Assembly (NCBI GenBank): GCA_025558095.1
Contig: JAIVFI010000011.1
Location: forward strand, 434,001 to 498,000
Direction: 5' to 3'
Source of the DNA: Hyaloraphidium curvatum
Taxonomy: Eukaryota > Monoblepharomycota > Hyaloraphidiomycetes > Hyaloraphidiales > Hyaloraphidiaceae
Length of the DNA stretch: 64,000 nt
The position numbers and the translations under genes were made by a program. Each line of letters opens with the position of its first letter. The stretch's first letter is position 1. Positions 11,501-23,463 of the stretch are shown here, piece by piece. The notes under the pieces were generated by a model. It saw only the letters and a program-made list of their open reading frames with translations. It was not told the origin of the DNA and did no database searches.

Positions 11501-11809
11501 CCAAATGTCTCTGCGAGTGCAATCGCCCCTGACCGCGCGTCCCAGCCTGTCGACCAGGGCTTCGCGCGCATGATCAAGCACTTCAGGAACCTGTTCGACA
11601 TACCGAGCCTTGACGCCGTCATCCCGCGCATCAACCAGCTTTACGTCTTTGAGGCCGAGGTCGAGAGCGGCCTGCGGCGGCTGCGGTCCATGCTGCGCCT
11701 CCAGACCAAGAAACCCAGCGAGATCCTCGCCGAATCCATCCGCTTCGTCTCGCAGCGGCTGACGGACGCGCCGAGGTCGCGGCATCGCAGCCAAGAGTAC
11801 TCGTACTAG
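8592..11809 (+). CDS. CEP70: CEP70-like centrosomal coiled-coil protein
   Basis: Exons: 8592-10085, 10141-10728, 10782-10929, 10986-11809 (1017 aa); an optional in-frame intron 9675-9728 would remove 18 residues. Disordered N-terminus, a helical block near residues 220-290 (LEEELQRWRDEKRRW), then long coiled coils from about residue 430 to 690. The C-terminal globular part contains FRNLFDIPSLDAVIPRINQLYVFEAEVESGLRRLRSMLRL, which I match to the C-terminal CEP70 signature (FDVPSL..VYPRMNEVYTRLGE). CEP70 acts at the centrosome/centriole with gamma-tubulin and is associated with ciliated lineages. The protein is longer than human CEP70 (about 600 aa). Assignment rests on this C-terminal block and the coiled-coil layout. 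The other regions are not recognisable. Confidence 0.72.
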
Positions 11810-11893
11810 TGCGCGCAGGCCCCTCTCTTGTCTAGTGCATATGAAGGTGTGCGAGAGTAATGTAATTGAATTGGATACAGATTTGAGACTGCA

Positions 11894-14245
11894 TCACCGC
11901 TTGTGAGGTGCACGCGTGGAGCGCAAGGTCCGCGTCTTTGCGCGCACGTCCAGAATCCGGCGCTGCTTCCTCGCCCAAAGGCCCAGCTGCTTGGTGGTCA
12001 TTGTCGGTATGCCGCAGATGGTGGCGACGCGGGACAGTTGGCCATCGTCCGTCACCAGCGCACCGCGGAAGTCGCCCGTATCCGCGAAGTCCCCTGCCGA
12101 ATCGCCGAAGAAGTAAAGGCTGCAGCTGAGCACCGACTTGTCCCTCTGAGGCACGTGATCGATCCCGGCCAGCGCCAGCGCATCCTCGACGGGCGAAGCT
12201 TCCTCTGGAAGCTGCCGCCGCAAATGTCCCCCGGCCGAACCGTCGCGAAGAACACGTTCCGCGGCCGCCACCCCGTCCCCGTCCAAATGCGAGTCCAGAG
12301 CGTCGATCGCGGAGAGCGGGACGACGATTTGGCACGTCCGACTGTCGACCCAGGCCTTCAAAGAGTCCAAGTCGTCCACAAGCACGTCCGAGCCGACTAC
12401 GACTCTCGGACCTTCGTCGTCCTCCACCTCCTCGGGCAGGTTGGGATTGCGAAGAGGGCGATCTCGAGTGGAAACGACGAAGGTTTCCTTTGACAAATCG
12501 AAGAAGAGCAGGTCCCGCTCGACGAAGCTCCGGCCGAGCAGAAGTGCCCGCGACATGAGTTTCTCGATGTTCTGCGACACACGCAAGTTCTTTGGATAGG
12601 AAAGAAAAGCGTCCAGGATCGAGTCCTGATCCAGGAGGGTGTAGAATGCCCGGCAGGCCTGGATGCCCAGAAGCTCAACGTCATCAGGTAAGCACTCCAG
12701 CGTCTCCAAAACATAGCCTTCCAGAGCGGTGTTGCACAGATCACAAACGGACCGACATAACCGAGTCGATCGCTATCAGAGCAAAGCTGAGGGTCAGATG
12801 TACTTGCAGGCGGGACCCAGCCTACCTCTTTCACGAACTCGCTCACAAAGAACCCTTCTTCGGCGTACCACGACGCGTACTCGCCGAATGTTCGCACAGC
12901 TTCGTCGAGATGCTTGGAGAGCCACGGCACGATTGCGAGGGCTTCAAACGGCCTAGAGTCCGAGAGTCGGGGAGTGGCATCGCCTTCGAAAGACGACCAA
13001 CCACCGAGCGTGAGCTCTCGTAGAATGGCGTCTCCGCAAAAGCAAAAGAGATCGATGATGACGGCAAAGATAAACGACTGCATATGGCGTGTTGCTTCCT
13101 TCATTGGTGGCAACGCTTGGGCAGTGCGAGTTAGACAGAAGGCCCAAGTGAAGCAGCCGGCCACGCGATACGCACTAGCAGCTCGGAACCGAGTGTTGAG
13201 GTCTTCATGAACAACCACCAAGCACACCATGATGTGACGGAGATCTCCTTGGCTCGCATGGCGAACCATCGCGGGAACGCTCTCCTTGACACCCGTATAC
13301 ATGTCACGAAGGTTTTCCGAGCCCATGGAATCGAAGAACAGCGCGTGTCGTATAGCGAGCAGCAGTCGGGCAACGGCGACTTCGCAGGACGACTCGTCGT
13401 CCACCTCGAGTATTCGCTTCGAAGCCGAATGAAGCCTCCCCGCCAAACGAACAAACATCGACCTCAAATTCGCCAGCGCGCTCACGAAGGGCTGCGTGCT
13501 CGCCATCGAAAGGCAATACCAGTAAGTCATTGCGAAGGGATGGTCGTCCGAGATCGCCAGCGGAAGCTGCGACTGTGGCCGTCCCGAGATAGGATTAACC
13601 ACAAAGGCTCTCTGGTACAGGGAGTGCGCGACCGCAGTGTCCCGCGGAGACTCCGGAAGAAGGGCGTTGCTCGCTCGCGAACGATATCGTGCTGGACTCT
13701 CGTCAACTTCGGGGCCGGACCGTAGAGCAACCAGGAATTGACCCACCAATATCGCCCAGGCGAATCAATGCCCGATGGACGCCGGTCAGCGTGTTCTCTG
13801 GGTCACCCGGGACGCCGGTCTCGCCCTCGAGGAATCGCTTCACGCCCAGCCGCACCAGACCCTCGAAATCGAGTCCCTCGCGGAGCCGCAACTCCAGTAT
13901 GAGATTGCTGTAGATCGCCTCCGCCTCATCCAGCGCGATCGTTAGGTCGCGCGATTTGAGATGTAGGTCCGCGCTGGACGTTTCCTGGGCACGCCTCACG
14001 TGGCCCCGGAGCTCCTCGATCACCGGGTAGATGACCCGGATCCAAAGTTTATCTTCAATGGCGTTGTTCTCCGCAAACGAGACACTCGTGAGCATGAGCG
14101 ACTCGTACAGAAGAAGCAGCATTGCGCGACTCCCGCGGATAGCATTTGGGTCGCGATTCTCCTTTTCGAGCTCCTTCAAGCGATGCTCGGCCAGCTGCGC
14201 ATCCGCGTAGAGACGCTCGATCTCGGCATCCTCCGCCTCGTCCAT
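11894..14245 (-). CDS. Est1/SMG5-7-family protein with C-terminal PIN domain (SMG6-like)
   Basis: Likely nonsense-mediated decay (or telomerase-associated) factor. Exons (minus): 14245-13747, 13691-12826, 12772-11894 (747 aa). Start at 14245 (MDEAED); the longer open frame upstream has only a GTG. The N-terminal 14-3-3-like region has the family motif HRALIRLGDIARYRS followed by ALYxRAFVVNPISGRPQSQL, formed exactly at the first exon junction. The C-terminal third is a PIN domain: SRTCQIVVPLSAIDALDSH, DKSVLSCSLYFFGDSA and LVTDDGQLSRVA align with the SMG6 PIN. At the first catalytic position (SMG6 PDTNGFIDHL) the sequence reads VGSDVLVDDL, so the Asp appears lost or shifted. Protein is much shorter than animal SMG6. 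Family call is good, subtype uncertain. Confidence 0.8.
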
Positions 14246-14347
14246 TTCCGTTGGTTCCGTCGTCGTTCTGATTCGACACGATCGGGCACGCACGTCGTCG
14301 ATCGGCCGGGTCGATTATATCGATCCCTCCGCCGGAAACGCGCAGCT

Positions 14348-16098
14348 ATGCTTCGACGTGCCGCGGGAGCTCTGACATGTGCCGCTGTTGTCATTTGCTC
14401 CCTCCGAGGAGCTGAGGCTGCAGCGATGCGGGTGCAGCCGGCGCGGGAGGGCGGCATCTCCGGGTCGGGTCAGACTTCTGCTCCGGTCCCCCAACACGGT
14501 CCGCACGGGGTGAGAAAGAACATTGCTCTCCCTTTCTCCGTGGTCACTGATGCTCCGACGTCCGTCGTTGGGTTGGACATTGATGCCGACTCCGTTTCGT
14601 TTTCCGTACCGTCCCCCATAACGTGCCGGGCTACGGATCATCGCTGTGCCCTTCTTTTGAAACGGTTCTAGCCCGTCTGGGATCGCATCGAGAAGTGGCA
14701 TTCATACTTGAACGAGCACGACAAGTTCACGAAGTACTGCGCCTTATCGGAGAACTCCTGGCGTTTCTATCGCGGGACAAACTTCCTTTTCTATGAGGAG
14801 CACCAGACCCCGATCGATCCGCGGTTGGAGATGTTTGGCGGCGAGGACGAGGACCTTGTCTGGGTGACTGGGGACCTTCATCCCGAGAACCTTGGCGCCT
14901 ACAGCGATTCCAGGGGCGTCGTTGTCTATAATATGAATGATTTTGATGATGGCACCGTCGAGGACTACCAAATGGAGCTCCTCCGGATGGCCACCGGCCT
15001 GATCCTCATGTCCAGAGCCAACGGCTTCATCGAGGATCTGCTGTACTGGATCGTGTCTCCCTTCCTGGACGCTTACGTGGGTCGCATGCGGGATCTCAAC
15101 AAGTTGAATGGGACGTATCCGGAGAAGGACTGCGATATCAACGCCAAGACGGCCAAAGGCCTGCTGAAGGATTTCCTGAAGAACGTCGAGCGGAACGATG
15201 GGCGGGAGGAAATGCTGCGGAAACATGTCAAGAAGGGCAAATTCGACTATGATAGCAACAAGTTTGAGAAGATCAACGATCCTGCGGAAGAGAAAGATCT
15301 TAGGAGGGCGTACGCTGACGTCTACAGCGAGACGCTCCAGGGAGGCCTCAAGTGGGATCCCGAGGTGAGCTAACCGAAATCGACAACGGCCAACGTTTGC
15401 TCGACTGATTCGCCTTTCGCAGTACTTCAAAATCAAGGATGTCGCCCGCCGCGTCAACTCGGGGACGGGATCCCTCGGGTTATCCCGCTACTACGTCCTG
15501 ATCGAGGGACCGACGGAGAGCGATTCGGACGACCGCATCCTCGACGTCAAGGGCGAGATCATCCCCACACCCGTGCTGTGAGTGCCGGCGGAGAATTGCG
15601 TTATGAGGCACTGCTGAAGACCCGACCAGTTTCTGGCAATGGGATCGCCGCGAGCTCTACGAGATTCGGTATGCCGGGAATCATGCGATGGCCTACGTGG
15701 AGGCGGCCAGGGCGCTCCAGTCGAACGAGGACGATCATCTCGGATGGCTTCGGACCAGAAAGGGAACATTTGTCGTTCGAGAGCGGTCGCCGTTCAAGGA
15801 AACGTTCGACACTCGGATGCTGCGCGGAAAAGAGGACTACATGGAGATGTCGAAGCAGTGGGGGTACATCGTGGCCAACTCCCACGCCCGCGGAAGAGGC
15901 CGTTGGATCGCGAGCAAGGACTTTGTGCGGCACTTTTGGGAGAAGCGGTTGCACAAGGGGGAGAAGTGGAAGGACTTTACCGCGCTCATCTGGGACGTTG
16001 CCGTGGACTTTAACGCCCAGGTGATGAAGGATTTCTCGGGCTTCCTCCAAGTGTTCGGTCCGCGCATGAAGGACTGCCCCGCACCTGACAGGGTTTGA
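14348..16098 (+). CDS. DUF2252 protein with predicted signal peptide
   Basis: Kinase-like fold family of unknown biochemical role, common in bacteria. Exons: 14348-14605 (or -14509), 14672-15364, 15423-15577, 15630-16098 (524 or 492 aa). Family motifs: [48 protein letters not shown], and [24 protein letters not shown], followed by the C-terminal [15 protein letters not shown] region. The N-terminus [24 protein letters not shown] looks like a cleavable signal peptide, implying entry to the secretory route. Two GT donors (14510 GTGAGA and 14606 GTACCG) both fit the reading frame, so the first intron is 66 or 162 nt. Divergent from the SMG-like gene by 102 bp. Product family is secure, start and topology less so. 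Confidence 0.82.
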
Positions 16099-16138
16099 AC
16101 GGATTGGCGCAGGAAGGACTGCCCCGCGTCTGGCAAGG
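16069..16138. repeat. Pair of 25-bp direct repeats at the DUF2252 3' end
   Basis: AAGGACTGCCCCGC followed by a CTGACAGGG-like tail occurs at 16069-16093 and again at 16114-16138, with about three mismatches and a 45-bp period. The first copy spans the last codons of the DUF2252 gene. Probably a local duplication. Confidence 0.6.
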
Positions 16139-16297
16139 GGTGATTGCTCATGGTGCCGATGTTTGGGTGCATTTCATGGACTCGACTTCGAGCCTGGACT
16201 CGAGGAGGGTAGTGGAAGCTTGACGCAGTGACGAATGATCATATTTCCCCAAGGCTTTGTAATGCCAAGATTGAAGATCTGCTATTTGCTGTTCCCC

Positions 16298-17101
16298 TCA
16301 GATCTTGCCGACCCGGCGCGCAGCCCCGAGATCCTCCTCGTCGAGCTCGCGGACGTTGTGCGGGACCGCAGGCTGCTTCGTGACGGCCCTGAAGGCCTTG
16401 TCAGACAATGCCACTGCATTTCGAACCAGCACGGCAACATACCCCTTCAGGTACTCGAACAGCACTGCCGGGGTGGACTTGTCCTGGATGGAGTAGTGCA
16501 CGGTGTGCGCCTCAACCGCGATCACGGTGAGGCGCGGGTCGCTCGGGCTCCCGTCGCGCACGTTGTCCTTCTGTTCAAACCACAGCTGCAATCACTTCGT
16601 CAGGGGCCCTCTCCGGCAAGGAACTACGTCGCAACCTTGCCTTGATCGAGGGATTCCAAGCGGCAGCCTTCGTGGCCTCGTCGTTCCGGATCTGTGCGAT
16701 GCCGCTGACGGACACCCATTCGCCGCTAGACTTGTCGAAGAACGAGACGTTGACGTGCGGATCGAAGAGGATGTCGTCGAACTGGGGCGCCGTGGAGGGT
16801 ATAGTGATCGAACAGGGTGCAGCAGCCCAGCAGAGGCGTCTGCTCACCTTGTGCGTTTCCTGGTTGCCGATGAACCAAAGGTCCGCTCCGGCAAGCCGTT
16901 TCTGCACCTGCATCGCCCGCGAGACGAGGTCGCCGTGCTCGTTGCGCGTCGTGAGCATGCAGTCTGTTCGCGACGACGTAGTGAGCAGCAATCGGCGGCC
17001 AAAGACGCGAACCAACAAGGCAGGTGGTCGATGAGCTTGTACAGATCATCGATCTTCTTGGGCGTTGCGGGCTGGTTCTGGCGCGGAGTGGCGTCGCTCA
17101 T
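16298..17101 (-). CDS. Pyridoxamine-phosphate-oxidase-like FMN split-barrel protein (bli-3 / general stress type)
   Basis: Small flavin-binding beta-barrel protein of the fungal Bli-3 / bacterial general-stress-26 group. Exons (minus): 17101-17017, 16963-16848, 16781-16641, 16585-16298 (209 aa). Key blocks are KKIDDLYKLIDHLPYCMLTTRN, GDLVSRAMQV, LWFIGNQETHKFDDILFDPHVNVSFFD, GEWVSVSGIAQI and DPRLTVIAVEAHTVHYSI. Start gives MSDATPRQN, with no other nearby in-frame ATG needed. Intron 3 (16640-16586) needs a GC donor (GCAAGG) to join NPSIK to LWFEQKDN; no GT donor keeps frame. Likely cytosolic and stress-related by family, with no known substrate. Confidence 0.87.
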
Positions 17102-19304
<2,203 letters not shown>

Positions 19305-20833
19305 CTAGTCGTCGTCCAGGTCGATGGTCTCGATGGGTTTCTTTGCCTTCTCGATCGCCGGCGGGAGCTTGTGCGAGTAGCCCGCCAGGGACCGCCCGCT
19401 GAAGCAGAAAAAGTTGTTGATCGGCGCGTCCTTGCCCGAGATGACCTTGAGGATGTCCTGGGCAAGCTGGCCGCCGATGATCGCCGCGACGGGGTTGATT
19501 TCCGTGCCGGCGCCGTGCGCCATCGTCCTGTTCGCCCGGATGTCAGCCGATGGCAGGCCCGCACCAACGGTTCTCGAAACCAACCGGACGAGCTCCTCGG
19601 GCACGTAGTTTTCCGGTACGCCCGACAACTTCAGGTACTCCTTGCTCTCCGCCACCAGTCCGTTGTCGTCGTCTTCCGATTCGGGGTTCGGATACCGTCC
19701 GTGCTTTTGACGAAACCGGAGGAGGGCTGCTCAAACGTGAGACAAGGAAAGACCTCCTCCACGACCGAAACCCACTCATGATGGCAAAGAATAGCGGTGA
19801 CGCCGCAAACCGCAGCTTGCCAAACTTCCTGTCGTTCCTGTCGGCCAGCCCCTCGAACGAAGCTTCAAGAGCATCCTGGAGGGGCACGTAGCTCTCGGAG
19901 ATCGTCTCCTTCGTCACGATCTCGGTTCCGTAGGCCAGCTCCTTGTTCTCCCTGGGGATCGGTGAGCTCGGTCTCGTCGCTGAAGCGAAATCCGACGCAC
20001 CTGGTGTACTGGTGCTCAATCAGGTCGCAGAAGTAGTAGCCGTGGAATCCCAACTGATCCGCGGCGTAGAACTTGATGCCCTTATCCCGGCAGATCTTGT
20101 TCACTCGTTTCTGTGCCGGCCGCGTGACGCGAGCGTCTTCCCGAGGACGGCGACGCGCTTACCAGGGTCTCCATGTCCAGTCCGGTGGCGCACACGACCG
20201 AGAAGCTGTCGAAAAACTCGTCGCCTAACTTCGAGATCGGCTCCGTGACCGCTTCGATCTTGACCCGGGGATTGAGCGCGCTTACGCGTTCCGCGACGGC
20301 CTCGGCGCGCTGCTCCGAGCGTGAGTCCACATCCAGCAACATCAGGCCGTGCTTAACCAACGTTCCAGCCAATGTCAGACTCCCTCAGAAAGAATTGGGC
20401 CCCGAGATCGTGCGGCTCGACGTTTTCCGGGTCGAGGATGGTGATCCCGCCCACGCCGGCGAGCACCGTGTTCTTGACCACCTCGTTGCTCAGAGCCTTC
20501 ATGCCAATCACCAGGATCTTGACGTTCCTCATTCTGCAGGAACCATGCCCCATGTGCACGTTCGGGAGCGCCGTCGGCAAGGTGGTGAGCCCACTCGGAA
20601 AGCAGGAGCCCGAGCCGACCCAATGACCACCTTTGCTGCCCGTCCAAGCCCCACAACCTCATCTGCCTGTCGTACAGCTGGGCCTCCTCGTCGTCTATCC
20701 TCTTGGCGCCGGGCGCATTGGTTGTCCCAGCTCGCTCCGCACCGTCCTCCGCGACCTTGGAGCGCTTCGGCGCGTCGTCCTCGTCTCCATCGGACTCTCT
20801 CGCCCTTTTCTTCGAGGCATCCTGGGTATCCAT
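19305..20833 (-). CDS. AOS1: SUMO-activating enzyme E1 subunit Aos1 (SAE1)
   Basis: Non-catalytic half of the SUMO E1 heterodimer (partner Uba2), nuclear. Exons (minus): 20833-20631, 20533-20362, 20309-20163, 20110-20001, 19951-19776, 19726-19305 (409 aa). Acidic/basic N-terminus with KKRARE and PKRSK nuclear-signal-like runs, then LYDRQMRLWGLDGQQRMRNVKILVIGMKAL, NTVLAGVGGITILDPENV and RESDIGWNRAEAVAERVSALNP. The C-terminus has TEINPVAAIIGGQLAQDILKVISG and ends IDLDDD. It lacks an E1 catalytic cysteine domain, as expected for Aos1. Divergent from the coiled-coil gene by 191 bp. Confidence 0.93.
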
Positions 20834-21024
20834 GTCCGCGCTCCCCCGAAGTTCCTCTGCACGCGTCTTCTCAGTCGTAGTCCGCCCGCCCAGCAGCGCG
20901 CAGTGCATAAACACCGCTGAGCGCAATTGCACTGTCGAATCTGCTGCTACGCGCGATAGTCTCCTCCTACTTGCATCGGCTTTCTACTATCCGGTCGGAC
21001 TGTTTAGACCTTGCCGAGATTGCG

Positions 21025-23171
21025 ATGCCCGGGGTAGGAAGGGGGGCCTCGCCGCCGAACGAGTGGGCCACCCCGGTTGCCGCCAAGACGTACCCATCTG
21101 CGAGGACTACTGACGCGGGGATCACCGACTCGACTGCGAATTTGATACTGGCCGACATGGGAATGCTGCCGCGGCCGCAGTGGCACGTGCAACCTTCGCA
21201 CCGGGGATTGCCGCTCTCCCCTTCTTCGGCGTTCCTGGAGACACCGAGGCCGGCAAACACCGCAAGTTTTGACGATGCGGACGCTTTGGAGCGGAAGTTG
21301 GCCAGGGAAACGAGATTGCGCCAGCAGTGAGTCCGTGTCTCCGCCGACTAGACGAGACGGTTCCTGAGCTGCGGCATCGTAGGCGGACTGCCAAGTTGGA
21401 GCAGCAATTGACGCAGGAGGAAGAGAAGCGCCGGGCAGAAATCTTGAGGAAAAGGCGGAACCGCCTGGACGACCAGGTGCGCAAGTTCAGGGATCTGCTT
21501 GCGGAACAGCGAAGGAGGCGCGAGACCCCTACGGCTTCCACGACGGTGCTCGATGCCGACGAGTCGCGGCGATTCACTGCGTCAGACATTACTGTTGATC
21601 ACCGTCACGTGGAGCTGGTCGAAAAGTTGAACAGCAAGCGAATTCGGCGGGACCGTGGCCTCACGCAGAATGGTGCGGAAGCCCCGTCCAGCACCAAGGA
21701 GCAACAGCGAAGCAAGCCTTGGGTTCTTCCTCCAGTGAAGCAAGTTGTGCGCATTTCGCCGTCGTCGTCAACATGGAAGCTATGCTCCACTGCGGAAGGC
21801 ATTCGGACGCCTTCGACCCCGTCGCTCTTGTCAGCCGGCGGAGCCGTTGAGCCGGTATCGCTTTCGACCCTCGTTCGCAAGGAGGAACAGCACGGAAGTC
21901 GTCCCTCCACGCCGTACCTCATGTTCCTGGCTGCAATCGACGCAGCACATGGAGGGCCGAACAGGGACCAATCGCCAATGCACGAGCAAGCATCTCGTCC
22001 TCGGCTCGTTCCGAAAGGAGGAGCAGCTATCGACCAGGAATGCCGCCCAACCTCGGACAAAGCTCCCATCCTCCCGGCACCGCGGCCGGCCGCGGCGACC
22101 GAGTCGAAAGCCCATGGTCCAGCTCCGGACATGCTTCTGTCACCGGGGACTGCTTCAAGGAGATTGCCGGCTCCAACGCCGCTAGGACGAAAGTCGCCGC
22201 GCCCATCGAGGCTACCGAGGCTGAGGTTCGTCGACACCGACAACGGGGAAGATCAATCGCGACCGAACGAGTTGAGTGAAGCGATCCATTCATGTAGGTT
22301 TCAGGTCACACGGTGCTACGAAGCTCGCTGACTCGCTCGACTCAATCCAGTTCCTCCGGAGCTTTTCGAAGTGCTGGAAGACCTGTGCCAGGACCGGCGG
22401 TCGAACAGGTCGGTCGACCAGATCCTTGGCATCCTGGAGCGAACGCCGCGGGCGACGCCATCAATGAGGCTGCGAGACATGCCAGGCTCGACCCAGACCC
22501 CTTCGTCGCCAATCCAAACTGTACGCCCAGCAGGCCTTGATCCGCGGGATCACCGGTGGCCCGCGAGTCCCCGCTCTCCAGCTTCCCGAACCGGTGCTGT
22601 TGCGCTGTCGGCGAGAGAACCACAGACCTTGCTCTCCGCCACTACGAGGATCAGCCACAGTGCTAACAACGTCGTCTACGGCGAGGTGCCCTTGATCGCT
22701 GGCCACCGGGGACTTGACAACCTGGATCAGGCTGTGCTGTCGTCGAGATCGCCCGCGCTGGAACCGCGGCATAAGGAGCCTTGGAACTTCCCATCCAGCA
22801 TCCCAGTCGAGCAATCTCCTCCGCCACCGCGTGCGAGGAGGCGGCCCAAGCCTAAGCCGTTAACGCAGCCGGAGATGCGTTTTGACAGCACGCCAGTGCG
22901 CAAGGAACCGCGCGCCAAGGAGGCAAAGAGGCAGACGAACAGCGACGCGACGAATCAGGCCGCCGCGGCAGAGCCTCCCCCGAGAGAGCAGGGGGCGATG
23001 GGCGGATCCGGGGCCGCGGAAACCTCCCCGGGCGGGCAGGGCGTCGTAGTGGTCGTTCCGGCGGGGGCCGTGCCCGGGGGAGGGCAGCTAGACCCGGCGC
23101 AGCTGCAGGCGCTGTCTGTGCTGCTGGGCCAGATGCGCATCAGTGGTGTACCGGGGTTTTCGGGGCATTGA
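21025..23171 (+). CDS. Unrecognised coiled-coil protein
   Basis: Exons: 21025-21326, 21383-22293, 22351-23171 (677 aa). The start is the first in-frame ATG. I do not recognise the family. Residues about 85-155 form a highly charged coiled coil (KLARETRLRQQ joined to RTAKLEQQLTQEEEKRRAEILRKRRNRLDDQVRKF). The rest is Ser/Pro-rich and probably disordered, except a possible small motif FEVLEDLCQDRR/SVDQILGILERT around residues 405-435. The C-terminus is Gly/Pro-rich. Charged coiled coils of this kind occur in centrosomal proteins, but no specific match is evident. Both introns (56 and 57 nt) close in frame, supporting a real gene. Confidence 0.65.
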
Positions 23172-23463
23172 TCTGTTCGGGAGACGCCGGGTGTGTTCGG
23201 GATGCCGTGCCGATGCCCCAGCCCAGCCAGCGTCACCGGCGCGAAGGCAGTTTCGCCCCAAATCGACTTTCCGCTGTTCTCCACAACCGATTGCCGGCGG
23301 ACGTCTTGTGGAGGGCGAAGCGAACGTACGGCCTCGTGTGCCGAGCCCAGTCCCGACGCCCCTCACTTCGTTTGCCCTCCGGTACCGGGGTTGCAACGCC
23401 ACGGCGTCACGGCTCTTCAGTGGCTCGAGCGGCGCCCACTTCCCACATCGCGTCTGACCAACG

